Below are positions 8,245-17,437 of a DNA stretch of 64,000 nt, one piece after another (the stretch's first letter is position 1; the number at the start of each line of letters is the position of its first letter). Position numbers and translations under genes: made by a program. Source of the stretch: Kitasatospora papulosa (GTDB taxonomy: Bacteria > Actinomycetota > Actinomycetes > Streptomycetales > Streptomycetaceae); contig NZ_JNYQ01000006.1 of assembly GCF_000717245.1 (NCBI RefSeq), positions 1-64,000 on the forward strand, in the 5' to 3' direction. The notes beneath the pieces were generated by a model, which saw only the letters and a program-made list of their open reading frames with translations, searched no databases and was not told the origin of the DNA.

Positions 8245-8321
8245 GGCCGTAGCGGAGAGGCCAGTGGCACTGGGCCGGGGCGTGCGGTGCACTGCCGACG
8301 CCTGGGGCGGGTATAGGCAGC

Positions 8322-8362
8322 CCCTGGCCACCGCCCTTCAGGAGGAGGGGCGATGGCCAGGG
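8322..8362. terminator. Hairpin between convergent endonuclease and DUF1998 helicase genes
   Basis: Arms CCCTGGCCACCGCCC (8322-8336) and GGGCGATGGCCAGGG (8348-8362) pair over 15 positions with one mismatch, leaving an 11-base loop. Its position in the 187-base gap between two convergent genes suggests termination for both. Confidence 0.65.
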
Positions 8363-8431
8363 ACTTCGCTGCTGCTTTGATCCTGAGGAGAAGCAATCAG
8401 CGGGAGAGCCGCGGAAGAAGGAGCCCGGAGC

Positions 8432-11400
8432 TCAGGCGCCGTCGAATCCGGCGATCAAAGCAGTGACCTGGGCGGGAGCCTTGTCGAGGAGGAAGTCATC
8501 GATGAAGACCACTTCCCGTACACCCCGACCGTTCGCAGACGCGGCTGCTCTGACAGCAGAGATCCGCTGAGACTCCATGCCTTCCTCAGCTGTCTCGAAG
8601 GGGCTCTTCGCTGCGACCCACAACCGCTCCTCGAAGAGGACCGCGGGCCCTGCCCCGCCGAGGTCTGGTACGAACTCTGCGTCGTCCTCCGGGAAGTCGC
8701 TAGCCCAGTTCTCCAGGAGGAGACCAGCCTGGCGTGGCTGGATGTCGCTCCCGAGGTCTCGGCCGGAGAGAATGCCGAGGAGATCGCAGGCGAGGCGCCA
8801 ATCGAGGAGTGAGTGGTAGGCCATGTTGGTGTAGTCCCGGAGGCACTCGTAGCACGAGCCGCGGCATTCGCTGCCATGGCTGCCCGTACGGAACTTCCCG
8901 ATCATGCGGTTGGCGGAAGCCAGTAGCTTTTGGAAGACCTCAGGCTCGGCGAGGTGGGTGCAGTAGCCGGCGCCGTTGTCGAGGGTGTCGGAGAGGAACG
9001 CGAATGTCCGGGCCCGGCTGGTTGCCGAGCTGGCGCCGTGGATGCCTGCTGCAATCTCGTTCGGTTGGACCTGCAGGATGTCGCCGGCGGCGACGCGGAG
9101 AAGGGCAGCGAGCGAGTACCAGGCAGCGCGGCGGCCTGACCGGTCATCCGGGAAGCCCGTCGCCTGTGGAACAGAGGCGAGATTGAGGCGCAGTCCGTAC
9201 TCGGGGAGCTCGCCTGCGGCGGGGCCGAGCAGGAAGAGATCAGTGTGCTGGACAGCGCCGATGGCTGTGCTGAGAGTACCGCTGTCTGCCGTCCCGGTGT
9301 CCGATGCCAGCCAGGGGGCGTAAACGGTGGCCTCCGCCTCTACAAAGGCCCCGGACCACTGGCCGGTTGCTTTGACTGGAGAGAAGTGGAAAAGGCGTCC
9401 GCCATTGTCGTTCACGGCATAGCGGCGGCCCTTGCCAGCATGGACGACCATGCCTGCCTGGGTAATCCGCTGAGGGGCTCCCGACTCCATGTCGGCAGCT
9501 GTCTGGGGAGAGAGCGACCGGGCACGCCAGGCGAAGTTTCCGTCGAAGTCACGCGCTTTGCCACCCGTGAAGAAGCCGGCGGGCTCGTGAAGCGAGATCT
9601 CCCTATACGAGCCGTCCGATGCACCGCAGGCACGGCAGGGCGGATTCTGCTCCTCGCCGTCGGCTGGGGATGGCGGTTTCACGTCCTCGGCCAGGTGCCC
9701 GCAGGCGCGGCAGATACCGATCTGCTGCGCCTCGCCCAGGGGCTCGGCTACAGCTCTCGGCGTCCTACCACCCGGTTCGTAGGCGACGATGCCGACTGCG
9801 GTATGGACCCTGCCGTCCTTCACCGTCTCGGCGCCGGGAGCGAACTGGGCGATGGCGATGTCGAGGGAGCGGTCGACGACCCCGGCAGGCGGCCAGGGGT
9901 AGGACTCGTTCGGCTTCTTCGTGTAGAGGTATCGGACCGAGGTCGGAAAGCCGAACATGGGGAGGACCCCCGCCTCGGCCAACCTCTGGCTGAGGTCGCG
10001 GTGCCCTCGGGGGCCCTCTGCGATGGCCGTGACGTCCTGAACGAGGTTCTTCGCGATCCACTGGAGGGCCGAGGCCGCAGAGTCTCCGCCGCGTGTGAGG
10101 CTGGCCAGCGAAGCGGCGAGATCGCGAATCTGCCCGGCCTCGGCAGCGATCCATGCTTCGACCGCATGACGCACGGCCAGCCAGTCCCGGGCCAACCCGA
10201 ACTGGCCGTGGACATTGCGTGTGGGGTCGAGGGTGGCGTCGTCCGGGGCGGAAGCGCGTACTGATTCGAAGGCCCTGCGCAGAATTTCGGCGGCGAGGAC
10301 GCGCTGGTAGATTTCTTTCATCTCAGTGGAGAGATAAGGGGGCGGAGTGGGTGCGTCGGTGATGCGCTTAGGGTCTTGGAAGTAGTGCTCATCGTGGCTG
10401 CGGCCGCGGCATACCGTCAGCGCCAGCGCTACGGGCGTGTCGCGTCGGCCGGCTCGGCCCACGCGTTGCTGGTAGTTGAATCGGGTGGGGGGCATGTTGG
10501 CCATAAGTACGACGGATAGCGGTCCGATATCGACGCCAGCCTCCATGGTCGTGGTCACCGAGAGGACGTCGAGGGTGTCGGGGCGGGAGTTCTCCGTGTC
10601 GTCGAGGAAGACCCCCTGGAATCGGGCTTGGCGGCTCTGGGCCTCGATGCGGTCCGTCTGGCCGGTGAGTTCCGCGGTGTTGAGGCGGAACTTGCCGACT
10701 TTGTGCTTGGCCATCCACGCGTAGTAGTCATCGTCCAGCGGGCTGAGGGGAGAAGCCTCTGCGGGCAGCTGCCCTCCGCACTTTGTACAGATGCCGGTGC
10801 CGGAGTGGAGATGGCGGCGGTGGCACCTGCTGCACGGCCAGGACAGGCCTTCGTTATGGCGGAGGGAGACCTGCTCAGGTTGGATGACGTATTTGATCAC
10901 GGCTTGTCCCCAAGCCTGCTCGGCGAGCCGCTGCACGTCGTCCTCGGAGAGCCCTGAGGCATCAGCGATCTTGCACCAATAGTTGCGCAGGGGGCGTGGA
11001 GGCGTGTCGGAAGGGGTGCGGAGGCCGGCGAACCGGCGCATGTGGCCGAGGACCCGCAGGCTGCCGCGGACGAGAGCGACACTCGAGGCTCGAGGGGCTT
11101 CCAAAGGCGCTTGGTCCGTTGCCAGAGTGAGCCAGCCGAGGCCGAGTGATTCGAAGTCCCTTCCAGCACTGCCGAACAAGCCCATCAGGAGTTCCCCACT
11201 GAGGGACTCCCGGATCTCGTCGCGGAGATCCCGCTGCCGTTCGCTGAGGATGCTGCCCGATTCATCGCGCACCTTGCCGCTGGGACTGTCGGGCCACCGG
11301 TACAGCGACGACCAGGGCAGTGCAGGAGATCCTGCCTGGTAGCGGGTCTTCTGCAATGAGGCACTCGTCCCGCCGGGATTGACACCGAGGTGGACTAGTT

Positions 11401-14020
11401 GTTCGGCAACGGTGGCGGTATGGCTGTCCAGGCTCGGTACACGGCTGAGGAGCGCGTACAACTCCGCCTCGGCTTCGGGACCGGGGTCGTCGGCGAGGTC
11501 GAGATTGTCAGCGGGACTCGGCTTCTGGAGCTTCTCCCATGCGTCGTATGTCTCAGGATCCCGAGTACGGAGGCGTGCGCGCGCCGCCTGGGCAGCTGCC
11601 TTATCAGCCGGAGCCGGTGAGGTTGTCCGTTTGAAGAACCCTTGGATAGTGGCGAGGTCGTCCGCCGGGCGACCCTGCTCAACAAGTTCTTCGGCAAGGA
11701 GGAGGCGCAGAAGGTCCTGGTAGTGGCGCAGCCCGAGGCCGGCGGACAGTTTGGCCGCGTCCTGGCGGCTGTCGGAGAAGACAACGGCCTGGGGTACCGG
11801 CAGCTGGGACAGGACACCGGTAGTGAGTACCTGGTTGACCTTCTCGAAGCCAGTGCGCATGGACCGTACAGGGGTACGGAGGCGTCGCGGGTCGCTCAAG
11901 CTGAGGCTTTCGCGGCCGAGACGTCGGAGCTCCCAGTTGTCTCCGCAACCCGGGCACTGGGTCGGTGCAGCCGGAAGGTCTTCGAGCTTGAGGCGGGCGC
12001 GCCCGCGTTTCGATTCCGGCACGCTGACATGGAAGGACCACCCGGTGTGGTTTCGGTGGTTGCGCAACATGCCGGTGCGGGGGTCATAGGAACTGCGTTT
12101 GAACTCGAAACCGGCGCTCATCGCGCCCTTGTCGGAGCTGGATTCCCATTCCAGCTTGTCCGTGGCAGGGTCCTGCTTCCGAGGCCAGTAGACGATGTAG
12201 TTCGCGGCGCTAGGGCCGAGGGACGCGCCATTGGGAAGGGAGTTGAGATCGGGGAGGTCGGCGAGGAGCCCGGCTTCGAACGGCTTGCCCCTGCGCCTCT
12301 TGAAAGCGGATTCAGGGGCATATCCTCCCAGGAGGACGTCGCCGCAGTTCTGGCAGTAGAGCAGTTCGAGGACCCTGGCGCCGCAGTCGCAGCGGGGGGT
12401 CGGACGGGAGTACAGCTTCCCGACGGTCCTGTCCTCGTAGGCCTGCTCTGGATTTTCGGGGCAGGCCGGATCAGAACAGGCCCAGACGCCGGGGATGTTG
12501 CGGAAAAACAGGTGTGCGCGGAGCCGCGGCATCCCAGGTAGTTTCGTGCGTCGCAGTGCAGCCAGGACACCGGTCATGGCCGCTTCCTGCTCATCGCTCG
12601 GCACAGTTGGGAAAAGCCGGGCGGCTACTGCACTGTCGAAATCAGAAGTGAGGCGGTCGCCTTCCCGCAGCGCATTGGTGAGTGCGTTGCCGGCGCCCGA
12701 CTTGGTGAGCAGGGTGTCTGCCGCAGCAGGGTCGGGATCCGCTCCGAGCTGCTTGAACGCGGAAGCATGGGTGGAGATGTCGGCAGTGGTTTCTGAGGGC
12801 AGGACCAGTCTGCCCCCGAGCACTTCGAAGCGGTCGCGCTCGATGCCGAAGAACTCCTGGAGGAAGTCGAGATCCCGGGGAGCTTCGAGAGAGGCAGATG
12901 CTGCCATGACCCGGAACTTGTCCGGCCTCCCTTCGAGACCCAAGCGGTGGCGGAGGTTTCGCAGCAAATAAGCGATCTCTGTACCCGCCGTGCCGCGGTA
13001 CATGTGGAGTTCGTCAACGACCAGGGTGAAGCGGGCATCGGGAACTTCCTCGAGCCAGCGGCGGGTCTTGTCGAAGACGGCTGCTTCGCGGGACCGCATT
13101 AGCATGACGTTCAGCATGCTGTAATTGGTGATCATGATGTCCGGGGGAGCCTGGAGCATGTCCCAACGGGAGCGCATTTCTGCACCATCAAGCCGTGGGA
13201 TGAAGTACCGGCCGTCTCCTTCAGAAACCTGAGCCTGGCGTGACCTCTCCTCGGTCGCAGCGAACTCCTTTCGGAGGGTCCGGATGCCTGCCGCCGAGCC
13301 GATGTCGCCTGGAACCGGGGTTGCACCGGTGTAGCGGCCGAAGTAGAAGCGGTGGCCGGGACGGCGCTGTGCGAGCCACTCGCGGACGCAGTCGCTGTCC
13401 AGGGCCTTGCGGAGGCGCATCATCTGGTCGTCGACGAGCGCATTCATGGGGTAGAGCACCAGGGCGCGCACTGCGGCATGGCGGCCCTGCTCACCGGCGC
13501 GCTGGGCTTGGAATCCACCTGCGGGCGATGCCCACCAGCGGTTAGCAGGAAGGGAGGAAACCGGCCACGCCTCGGATTCGCGTACGAGGTCGGCAAGGAT
13601 AGGGAGGATGAACGACTCTGTCTTGCCGGACCCCGTGCCGGCGGTGACAACTACATCACGCTGCTCCCGCACAGCTGCGATGAGAGCACGGTGCTGGTGC
13701 TCGTACAAGGAAGGAACGCCTTTGAGTAGGCCCAGTTCTGCCAGTTCAGCGAGGTGTGGGTGCGCACCTGCTTCGCGGACCGATTCAGAGATGCTGACCC
13801 CTGCCGAGACGTACTGCGGCCGGACTTCGATCAGCGGGCGCCGCCATGCCCCGCCATCGCGGTCGAAGAGCCGTCGCCGCTCCTTCTGGAGCTGATCGTT
13901 GGCGAGCCCGAAAGGCGTGTCGTAATAGCGGAAGAGAGCATCCTTGAGATGCTCGAAAGACCCGATGACGTCTAGCTCAGGGGCCTCTACTTCGGGCTGC
14001 GCGGCCGTTGCGTCATTCAC
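8432..14020 (-). CDS. Large DEAD-box/DUF1998 helicase, DruE-like (Druantia type II)
   Basis: 1862 aa; GTG at 14018-14020 with GGAG upstream, overlapping the stop of the preceding gene by 8 bases. Motifs: Walker A GTGSGKT (128-134), motif II DELH (336-339), and far downstream the C-terminal helicase lobe with TTTMEAGVDIG and QRVGRAGR. A zinc-binding insertion (CSDPACPENP... CDCGARVLELLYCQNCGD) lies near 520-575, more CxxC pairs follow, and the C-terminus has the DUF1998 signature GSECRGSCYECLRDYTN plus a short tail. Size and architecture fit DruE, the common helicase of Druantia systems, better than the shorter DrmB of DISARM. Gene neighbours support type II. Confidence 0.8.
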   Translation of the reverse strand: MNDATAAQPEVEAPELDVIGSFEHLKDALFRYYDTPFGLANDQLQKERRRLFDRDGGAWRRPLIEVRPQYVSAGVSISESVREAGAHPHLAELAELGLLKGVPSLYEHQHRALIAAVREQRDVVVTAGTGSGKTESFILPILADLVRESEAWPVSSLPANRWWASPAGGFQAQRAGEQGRHAAVRALVLYPMNALVDDQMMRLRKALDSDCVREWLAQRRPGHRFYFGRYTGATPVPGDIGSAAGIRTLRKEFAATEERSRQAQVSEGDGRYFIPRLDGAEMRSRWDMLQAPPDIMITNYSMLNVMLMRSREAAVFDKTRRWLEEVPDARFTLVVDELHMYRGTAGTEIAYLLRNLRHRLGLEGRPDKFRVMAASASLEAPRDLDFLQEFFGIERDRFEVLGGRLVLPSETTADISTHASAFKQLGADPDPAAADTLLTKSGAGNALTNALREGDRLTSDFDSAVAARLFPTVPSDEQEAAMTGVLAALRRTKLPGMPRLRAHLFFRNIPGVWACSDPACPENPEQAYEDRTVGKLYSRPTPRCDCGARVLELLYCQNCGDVLLGGYAPESAFKRRRGKPFEAGLLADLPDLNSLPNGASLGPSAANYIVYWPRKQDPATDKLEWESSSDKGAMSAGFEFKRSSYDPRTGMLRNHRNHTGWSFHVSVPESKRGRARLKLEDLPAAPTQCPGCGDNWELRRLGRESLSLSDPRRLRTPVRSMRTGFEKVNQVLTTGVLSQLPVPQAVVFSDSRQDAAKLSAGLGLRHYQDLLRLLLAEELVEQGRPADDLATIQGFFKRTTSPAPADKAAAQAARARLRTRDPETYDAWEKLQKPSPADNLDLADDPGPEAEAELYALLSRVPSLDSHTATVAEQLVHLGVNPGGTSASLQKTRYQAGSPALPWSSLYRWPDSPSGKVRDESGSILSERQRDLRDEIRESLSGELLMGLFGSAGRDFESLGLGWLTLATDQAPLEAPRASSVALVRGSLRVLGHMRRFAGLRTPSDTPPRPLRNYWCKIADASGLSEDDVQRLAEQAWGQAVIKYVIQPEQVSLRHNEGLSWPCSRCHRRHLHSGTGICTKCGGQLPAEASPLSPLDDDYYAWMAKHKVGKFRLNTAELTGQTDRIEAQSRQARFQGVFLDDTENSRPDTLDVLSVTTTMEAGVDIGPLSVVLMANMPPTRFNYQQRVGRAGRRDTPVALALTVCRGRSHDEHYFQDPKRITDAPTPPPYLSTEMKEIYQRVLAAEILRRAFESVRASAPDDATLDPTRNVHGQFGLARDWLAVRHAVEAWIAAEAGQIRDLAASLASLTRGGDSAASALQWIAKNLVQDVTAIAEGPRGHRDLSQRLAEAGVLPMFGFPTSVRYLYTKKPNESYPWPPAGVVDRSLDIAIAQFAPGAETVKDGRVHTAVGIVAYEPGGRTPRAVAEPLGEAQQIGICRACGHLAEDVKPPSPADGEEQNPPCRACGASDGSYREISLHEPAGFFTGGKARDFDGNFAWRARSLSPQTAADMESGAPQRITQAGMVVHAGKGRRYAVNDNGGRLFHFSPVKATGQWSGAFVEAEATVYAPWLASDTGTADSGTLSTAIGAVQHTDLFLLGPAAGELPEYGLRLNLASVPQATGFPDDRSGRRAAWYSLAALLRVAAGDILQVQPNEIAAGIHGASSATSRARTFAFLSDTLDNGAGYCTHLAEPEVFQKLLASANRMIGKFRTGSHGSECRGSCYECLRDYTNMAYHSLLDWRLACDLLGILSGRDLGSDIQPRQAGLLLENWASDFPEDDAEFVPDLGGAGPAVLFEERLWVAAKSPFETAEEGMESQRISAVRAAASANGRGVREVVFIDDFLLDKAPAQVTALIAGFDGA

Positions 14021-14960
14021 TGCTGTCTCCGAGTACCTGTCCGAGGGAGTCTGCGATCTTCATAGCTACGATTTTGGGGACGTTGTCGTACGCGAGGTTC
14101 TGGGCCCCTTCGTTGATTCGCGGGGCGAGCCCTGAGCACATCGCGGCGACCCTACGGTGCAAATCCGGCAGGGGATATCCCCAATCCACGAAAAGGGTGC
14201 CGATGTGCTTCCTGCCGCAAGTCTTCTCCGGAAGCCACCGCAGAACGTCGGCGGCGCTGTTCTGGTTGGCGAGGACCGCGTAGACGCCGTGCTCGTGCGT
14301 GGTCTCGTACCAATCCCCGGAGCGGAGGACCTGGCAGACCTGCTTGCTGTCCCTCCGCTTCAGCCGGTAAAGACCGTCGTGCTGCGGGCGGCGAACCGGG
14401 AGGTACCGGCAGTGCTCGAAATCATATTGCTCCAGAGGCGCCCCGTATTCTGGCGCCGAGGTCCGTTCCACCAGAGCTGAGGACGGAAGCAGGGATGCGC
14501 CCTGGTAGGCGAAGCAAGGAGAGAGGACGGCACCCAGATCTGCTGCCAGTTCCGCGAGTTCGCCCTCTTCACCGAATCGGACGACGAGCGAGTCTGGGAG
14601 GGGGATGTCGCGAGGAGGCCGTTCCGCTGACGCGCGGTACAGCTCCACGAAACCATCCTGCAGGAGCGCGTCCAGGCGCCGTTCGAAGGCAGCAGTGCGG
14701 CTGCCTGTGAGAACGGCGAGCCCTTGGGCCCTCGGCAGAGGTGTGAGCACAGGCGGGGCAGCCGACCATCGCCGTCCGCTCCAGTCGATGTCGAGGTAGG
14801 CCAATGACACAGCGTCGCGCAGCCACCGACCGGGAGCACCTGTACCGATCTTGGGGCACGTTTTGGCCCCGAGCCACCACAGGCCTTGCTTGACCTCACC
14901 GAGGTCGCCTGCCCCCTCTTCGCTGAGCCATCGGAGCAGCAGATTGCCCGGCTTGTTCAT
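14013..14960 (-). CDS. Uncharacterised defence protein, DruG-like by position
   Basis: 315 aa; ATG at 14958-14960 overlaps the upstream stop as ATGA, and its own stop overlaps the next start by 8 bases, so all three genes are translationally coupled. I see no recognised catalytic motif. The protein has a Trp-rich N-terminus (VKQGLWWLGAKTCPKIG), several conserved-looking charged stretches and a C-terminal helix (KIVAMKIADSLGQVL). Two CxxxxH-like patches (CRYLP, KTCGRKH) are too sparse to call a zinc site. Position between a ~700-aa unknown and a DruE-like helicase is that of DruG in Druantia type II; this assignment is by context, not by domain. Confidence 0.6.
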   Translation of the reverse strand: MNKPGNLLLRWLSEEGAGDLGEVKQGLWWLGAKTCPKIGTGAPGRWLRDAVSLAYLDIDWSGRRWSAAPPVLTPLPRAQGLAVLTGSRTAAFERRLDALLQDGFVELYRASAERPPRDIPLPDSLVVRFGEEGELAELAADLGAVLSPCFAYQGASLLPSSALVERTSAPEYGAPLEQYDFEHCRYLPVRRPQHDGLYRLKRRDSKQVCQVLRSGDWYETTHEHGVYAVLANQNSAADVLRWLPEKTCGRKHIGTLFVDWGYPLPDLHRRVAAMCSGLAPRINEGAQNLAYDNVPKIVAMKIADSLGQVLGDSSE

Positions 14961-17083
14961 TCTGCGTCCCGATCGCGTGTCCCAATAAATGCCTCGGCAG
15001 CGTGTACGTATGCGGACCAGCCAGCTTCGCTGCATTTACCTCCGGCACTGAGGATGGCGTATGCCCACCGGTAGTCCTCCCCGGATGGTTTGGGTGCGGG
15101 AAGGGTCGCACTGGGTGCCACTGCCCGCACCCACCAGCGCTGCGGGGTGCGGTAGACAAACCACACTGCCCCGTCTGGGGCCTCCGCCTCCAGCACCCGG
15201 CTCGCAGCTGCCTCAGGCAGCCGCTTCAAGACCCACGGCGGGGTTTGCTGGCTGTGCACTGGGACAACGCCGCCGTACGGGTCAAGAAAGAACGCCTCCA
15301 GGACTTCGCGCTTCACGATGACCGTGCGAGGCAGAGCGGTGTGAGCCGGGGCAGCAGCGCCTCTGACCCAGGCATCTGCGCTCCCCGTGTCGCTGACACG
15401 GGGAGCGGCGGTTCCGTCGTACTTGAAGCCAAGGCCCCCGGTCCCCTCCGGCAGCCTCTCGTGAAACCCGTCATGCACGGTAAAGACCTGGCTGCTCGAC
15501 GAGGTGCCTACCTCGTGCGGCCCCTCCTCGAGTTGAAGGCAGTTGAGAGGAAACGGAACCCGGGGGTCTGCCCGCAGTTTCGACGTCTGCCCGTCGAGCG
15601 CGATCTCGACCGTACCGTCAGGGGAGTAGGAGGCAGGAAGGAGGAGGTCTGGCTCGCCTCCTCGGAGGTAGTGCCCTGCAACGCCGGACCCGGCACGGTA
15701 CTCGCGGGCAATACGCAGTCCGCCTATGAGTTTTGTGTGCTGCCGTACTTGCGGCTGCAGGACATGGATGTGTTCGCCTCCAGAGTCCAGGGTGCTCGTG
15801 AACGCTACGCCATCGGCAGCCCGGACGCCTTTGAAGCTCCGCCACCCTGCGATTCCGGGCACAGACGCCTCCCGGACAGTCTGGGTACCCATTGCTCTTA
15901 GCATGGAACGAACTTGCCCTGCCGCGGATGAGGAGGCGAGGATCCAGTGCTGCTCACCTGGCTCGAAGTACTCCGTGCTCACCCACTCGCCGAGATCGGA
16001 GTGCATTCGAAGCAGAACGACATCTTGCGGCACCCACTCGATAACGAGGTCGTCGCCTTGAAGGTGCACACCGAGACGGAGCTGTGCCTCTGATGGCTGC
16101 ATCGACTCCAGCCCGGAGTACACATTGCCGTAATCGGTACGCAGGGTGAAGGATCGGCCATCGTGGATGTGAACTGTGGTCTCCTCGACGCCCTCTGCAG
16201 CATCAGCGAGCCATTCCAGGCGCCGTCCGCGGTCCGTCACAGCGAGACGCAAACCTAGTGCCCGCCGCCGCTGCTTCCGATCGGGCTCATGAAGGGTCCC
16301 GTCCCAGGCGTGCGCGAGCCGTTCCAAGAGCGAGACGATGAGCGGATCGCCCTTCTCGAAGTTCCCGCTTCCAGAGGCGAATTGCAGTTCTTCCATCATT
16401 CGCGGTGAAAGACGCCGGTCTCGCCCGGCACTCCACGCGGTGAGGCGCCTAAGGAGTTCCCGGCCCGGAACCTCCGTCGAGTTGCGGGGGCGGAGTCTCG
16501 TCGTTGCGAAAAAGCGCGTGAGTGCTTGACGGTCTGATCTGCGGACGAGTGCCTGCGAGACCGGGTACCCGACACGCCAGTAGAGCTCGTCAGTACTTAC
16601 CGTACTGGCCCCGTACAGTCCACCAGCCTCCTCGAGCCAGGAGTCCAGCTCCTCCCACATTGCCGCCACATCATCCAGTGCCTTGTTCAGACGATTCGCC
16701 TTGTGACTCTCTTGGGGAACGCCGAACAATTGGTACCAGCGTCCGCGGAAGTTCGTGCGGAGCATGCCATCCGAGGTCGCCATGCGGGTGGCTGCTAGTA
16801 CGGACGCGGCGAGCACCGGGAGGCTCGGCGGAGCGCCGACGCGACCTTTGGTCGTCCATGCCCGACATTGGCTGATAACCCGCCAGAGGAGAGCCCGGTC
16901 CGATCCTTCCCAGTACATCTCGTCCGCGACCGCCTGGGCTAGCGGTGCATCGATGCCGTTCCGCTCGGCGAGTTCACGCTCTACCTCGTCGTCGACGTAC
17001 AGAACTGTGCTCTGCAACGCATGGTCGGCACCGAAGAACTCTTCTGACAGCACTTCATGCCACTGGTCGTACGCTCGCATCAT
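14957..17083 (-). CDS. Uncharacterised defence protein, DruF-like by position
   Basis: 708 aa. Start set at the first of two adjacent ATG codons (17081-17083), which has AGAGG at good spacing; an in-frame GTG at 17101 is less likely. The N-terminal ~130 residues are helical (WHEVLSEEFFGADHALQS...). The central part is rich in Trp, Asp and Arg. Residues ~320-450 look beta-rich (DLVIEWVPQDVVLLRMHSD). No nuclease, ATPase or transmembrane signature is visible. First gene of the coupled three-gene operon ending in the DruE-like helicase, hence DruF-like. Its promoter should lie in the 17.08-17.43 kb gap. Confidence 0.6.
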   Translation of the reverse strand: MMRAYDQWHEVLSEEFFGADHALQSTVLYVDDEVERELAERNGIDAPLAQAVADEMYWEGSDRALLWRVISQCRAWTTKGRVGAPPSLPVLAASVLAATRMATSDGMLRTNFRGRWYQLFGVPQESHKANRLNKALDDVAAMWEELDSWLEEAGGLYGASTVSTDELYWRVGYPVSQALVRRSDRQALTRFFATTRLRPRNSTEVPGRELLRRLTAWSAGRDRRLSPRMMEELQFASGSGNFEKGDPLIVSLLERLAHAWDGTLHEPDRKQRRRALGLRLAVTDRGRRLEWLADAAEGVEETTVHIHDGRSFTLRTDYGNVYSGLESMQPSEAQLRLGVHLQGDDLVIEWVPQDVVLLRMHSDLGEWVSTEYFEPGEQHWILASSSAAGQVRSMLRAMGTQTVREASVPGIAGWRSFKGVRAADGVAFTSTLDSGGEHIHVLQPQVRQHTKLIGGLRIAREYRAGSGVAGHYLRGGEPDLLLPASYSPDGTVEIALDGQTSKLRADPRVPFPLNCLQLEEGPHEVGTSSSSQVFTVHDGFHERLPEGTGGLGFKYDGTAAPRVSDTGSADAWVRGAAAPAHTALPRTVIVKREVLEAFFLDPYGGVVPVHSQQTPPWVLKRLPEAAASRVLEAEAPDGAVWFVYRTPQRWWVRAVAPSATLPAPKPSGEDYRWAYAILSAGGKCSEAGWSAYVHAAEAFIGTRDRDAE

Positions 17084-17203
17084 CTGCCTACCTCTGCCCA
17101 CAGTGCCGCTTGCGGCTAGATTTTGTGGGGGACGTGCTTCTCACCGCGCGGGGTTCTCCCGCTGGCATGCGTGCCCTGCAGGCACGGTGTACTGGCGGGG
17201 TGA

Positions 17204-17437
17204 CTGCAGTGTGGGGCATGCAGCGCGTGGTGTACGCACTTACTTGGCGAACAGTACGGGCATGCGGTGCCAGCTGTCATCGAAACTGGCGCGGTACCGA
17301 CGCGACTGCAGGAGCGGGAGGGGCTGTACGAGAAGCTGCCAAGTAAGGAGTACGAGATTGAAGACGATGACGGCAGCTTCTGGTGCAACGGTTGCCGAGC
17401 CCATTCCAGCAGAAGATGGAGCCGTGATGCGCCGTAA
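17204..17437 (+). CDS. Possible small Cys-rich protein, start unclear
   Basis: An open frame from CTG at 17204 to TAA at 17435-17437 encodes ~77 residues with a knuckle-like beginning (LQCGACSAWCTHLLGEQYGH) and end (GSFWCNGCRAHSS), joined by an acidic helix (LQEREGLYEKLPSKEYEIED). No ATG or GTG lies before the first cysteines; an in-frame TGA just upstream suggests either a non-canonical start or a frameshifted longer gene. It overlaps the start of the DUF4365 gene by 11 bases. The spacing of Cys pairs looks selected, but coding status is uncertain. Confidence 0.3.
   Translation: MQCGACSAWCTHLLGEQYGHAVPAVIETGAVPTRLQEREGLYEKLPSKEYEIEDDDGSFWCNGCRAHSSRRWSRDAP

Noticed and set aside
8432..17083. 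DISARM system
   Set aside because: DISARM needs a DrmA helicase, a shorter DUF1998 DrmB and a phospholipase-D-like DrmC; only a single giant helicase is present.
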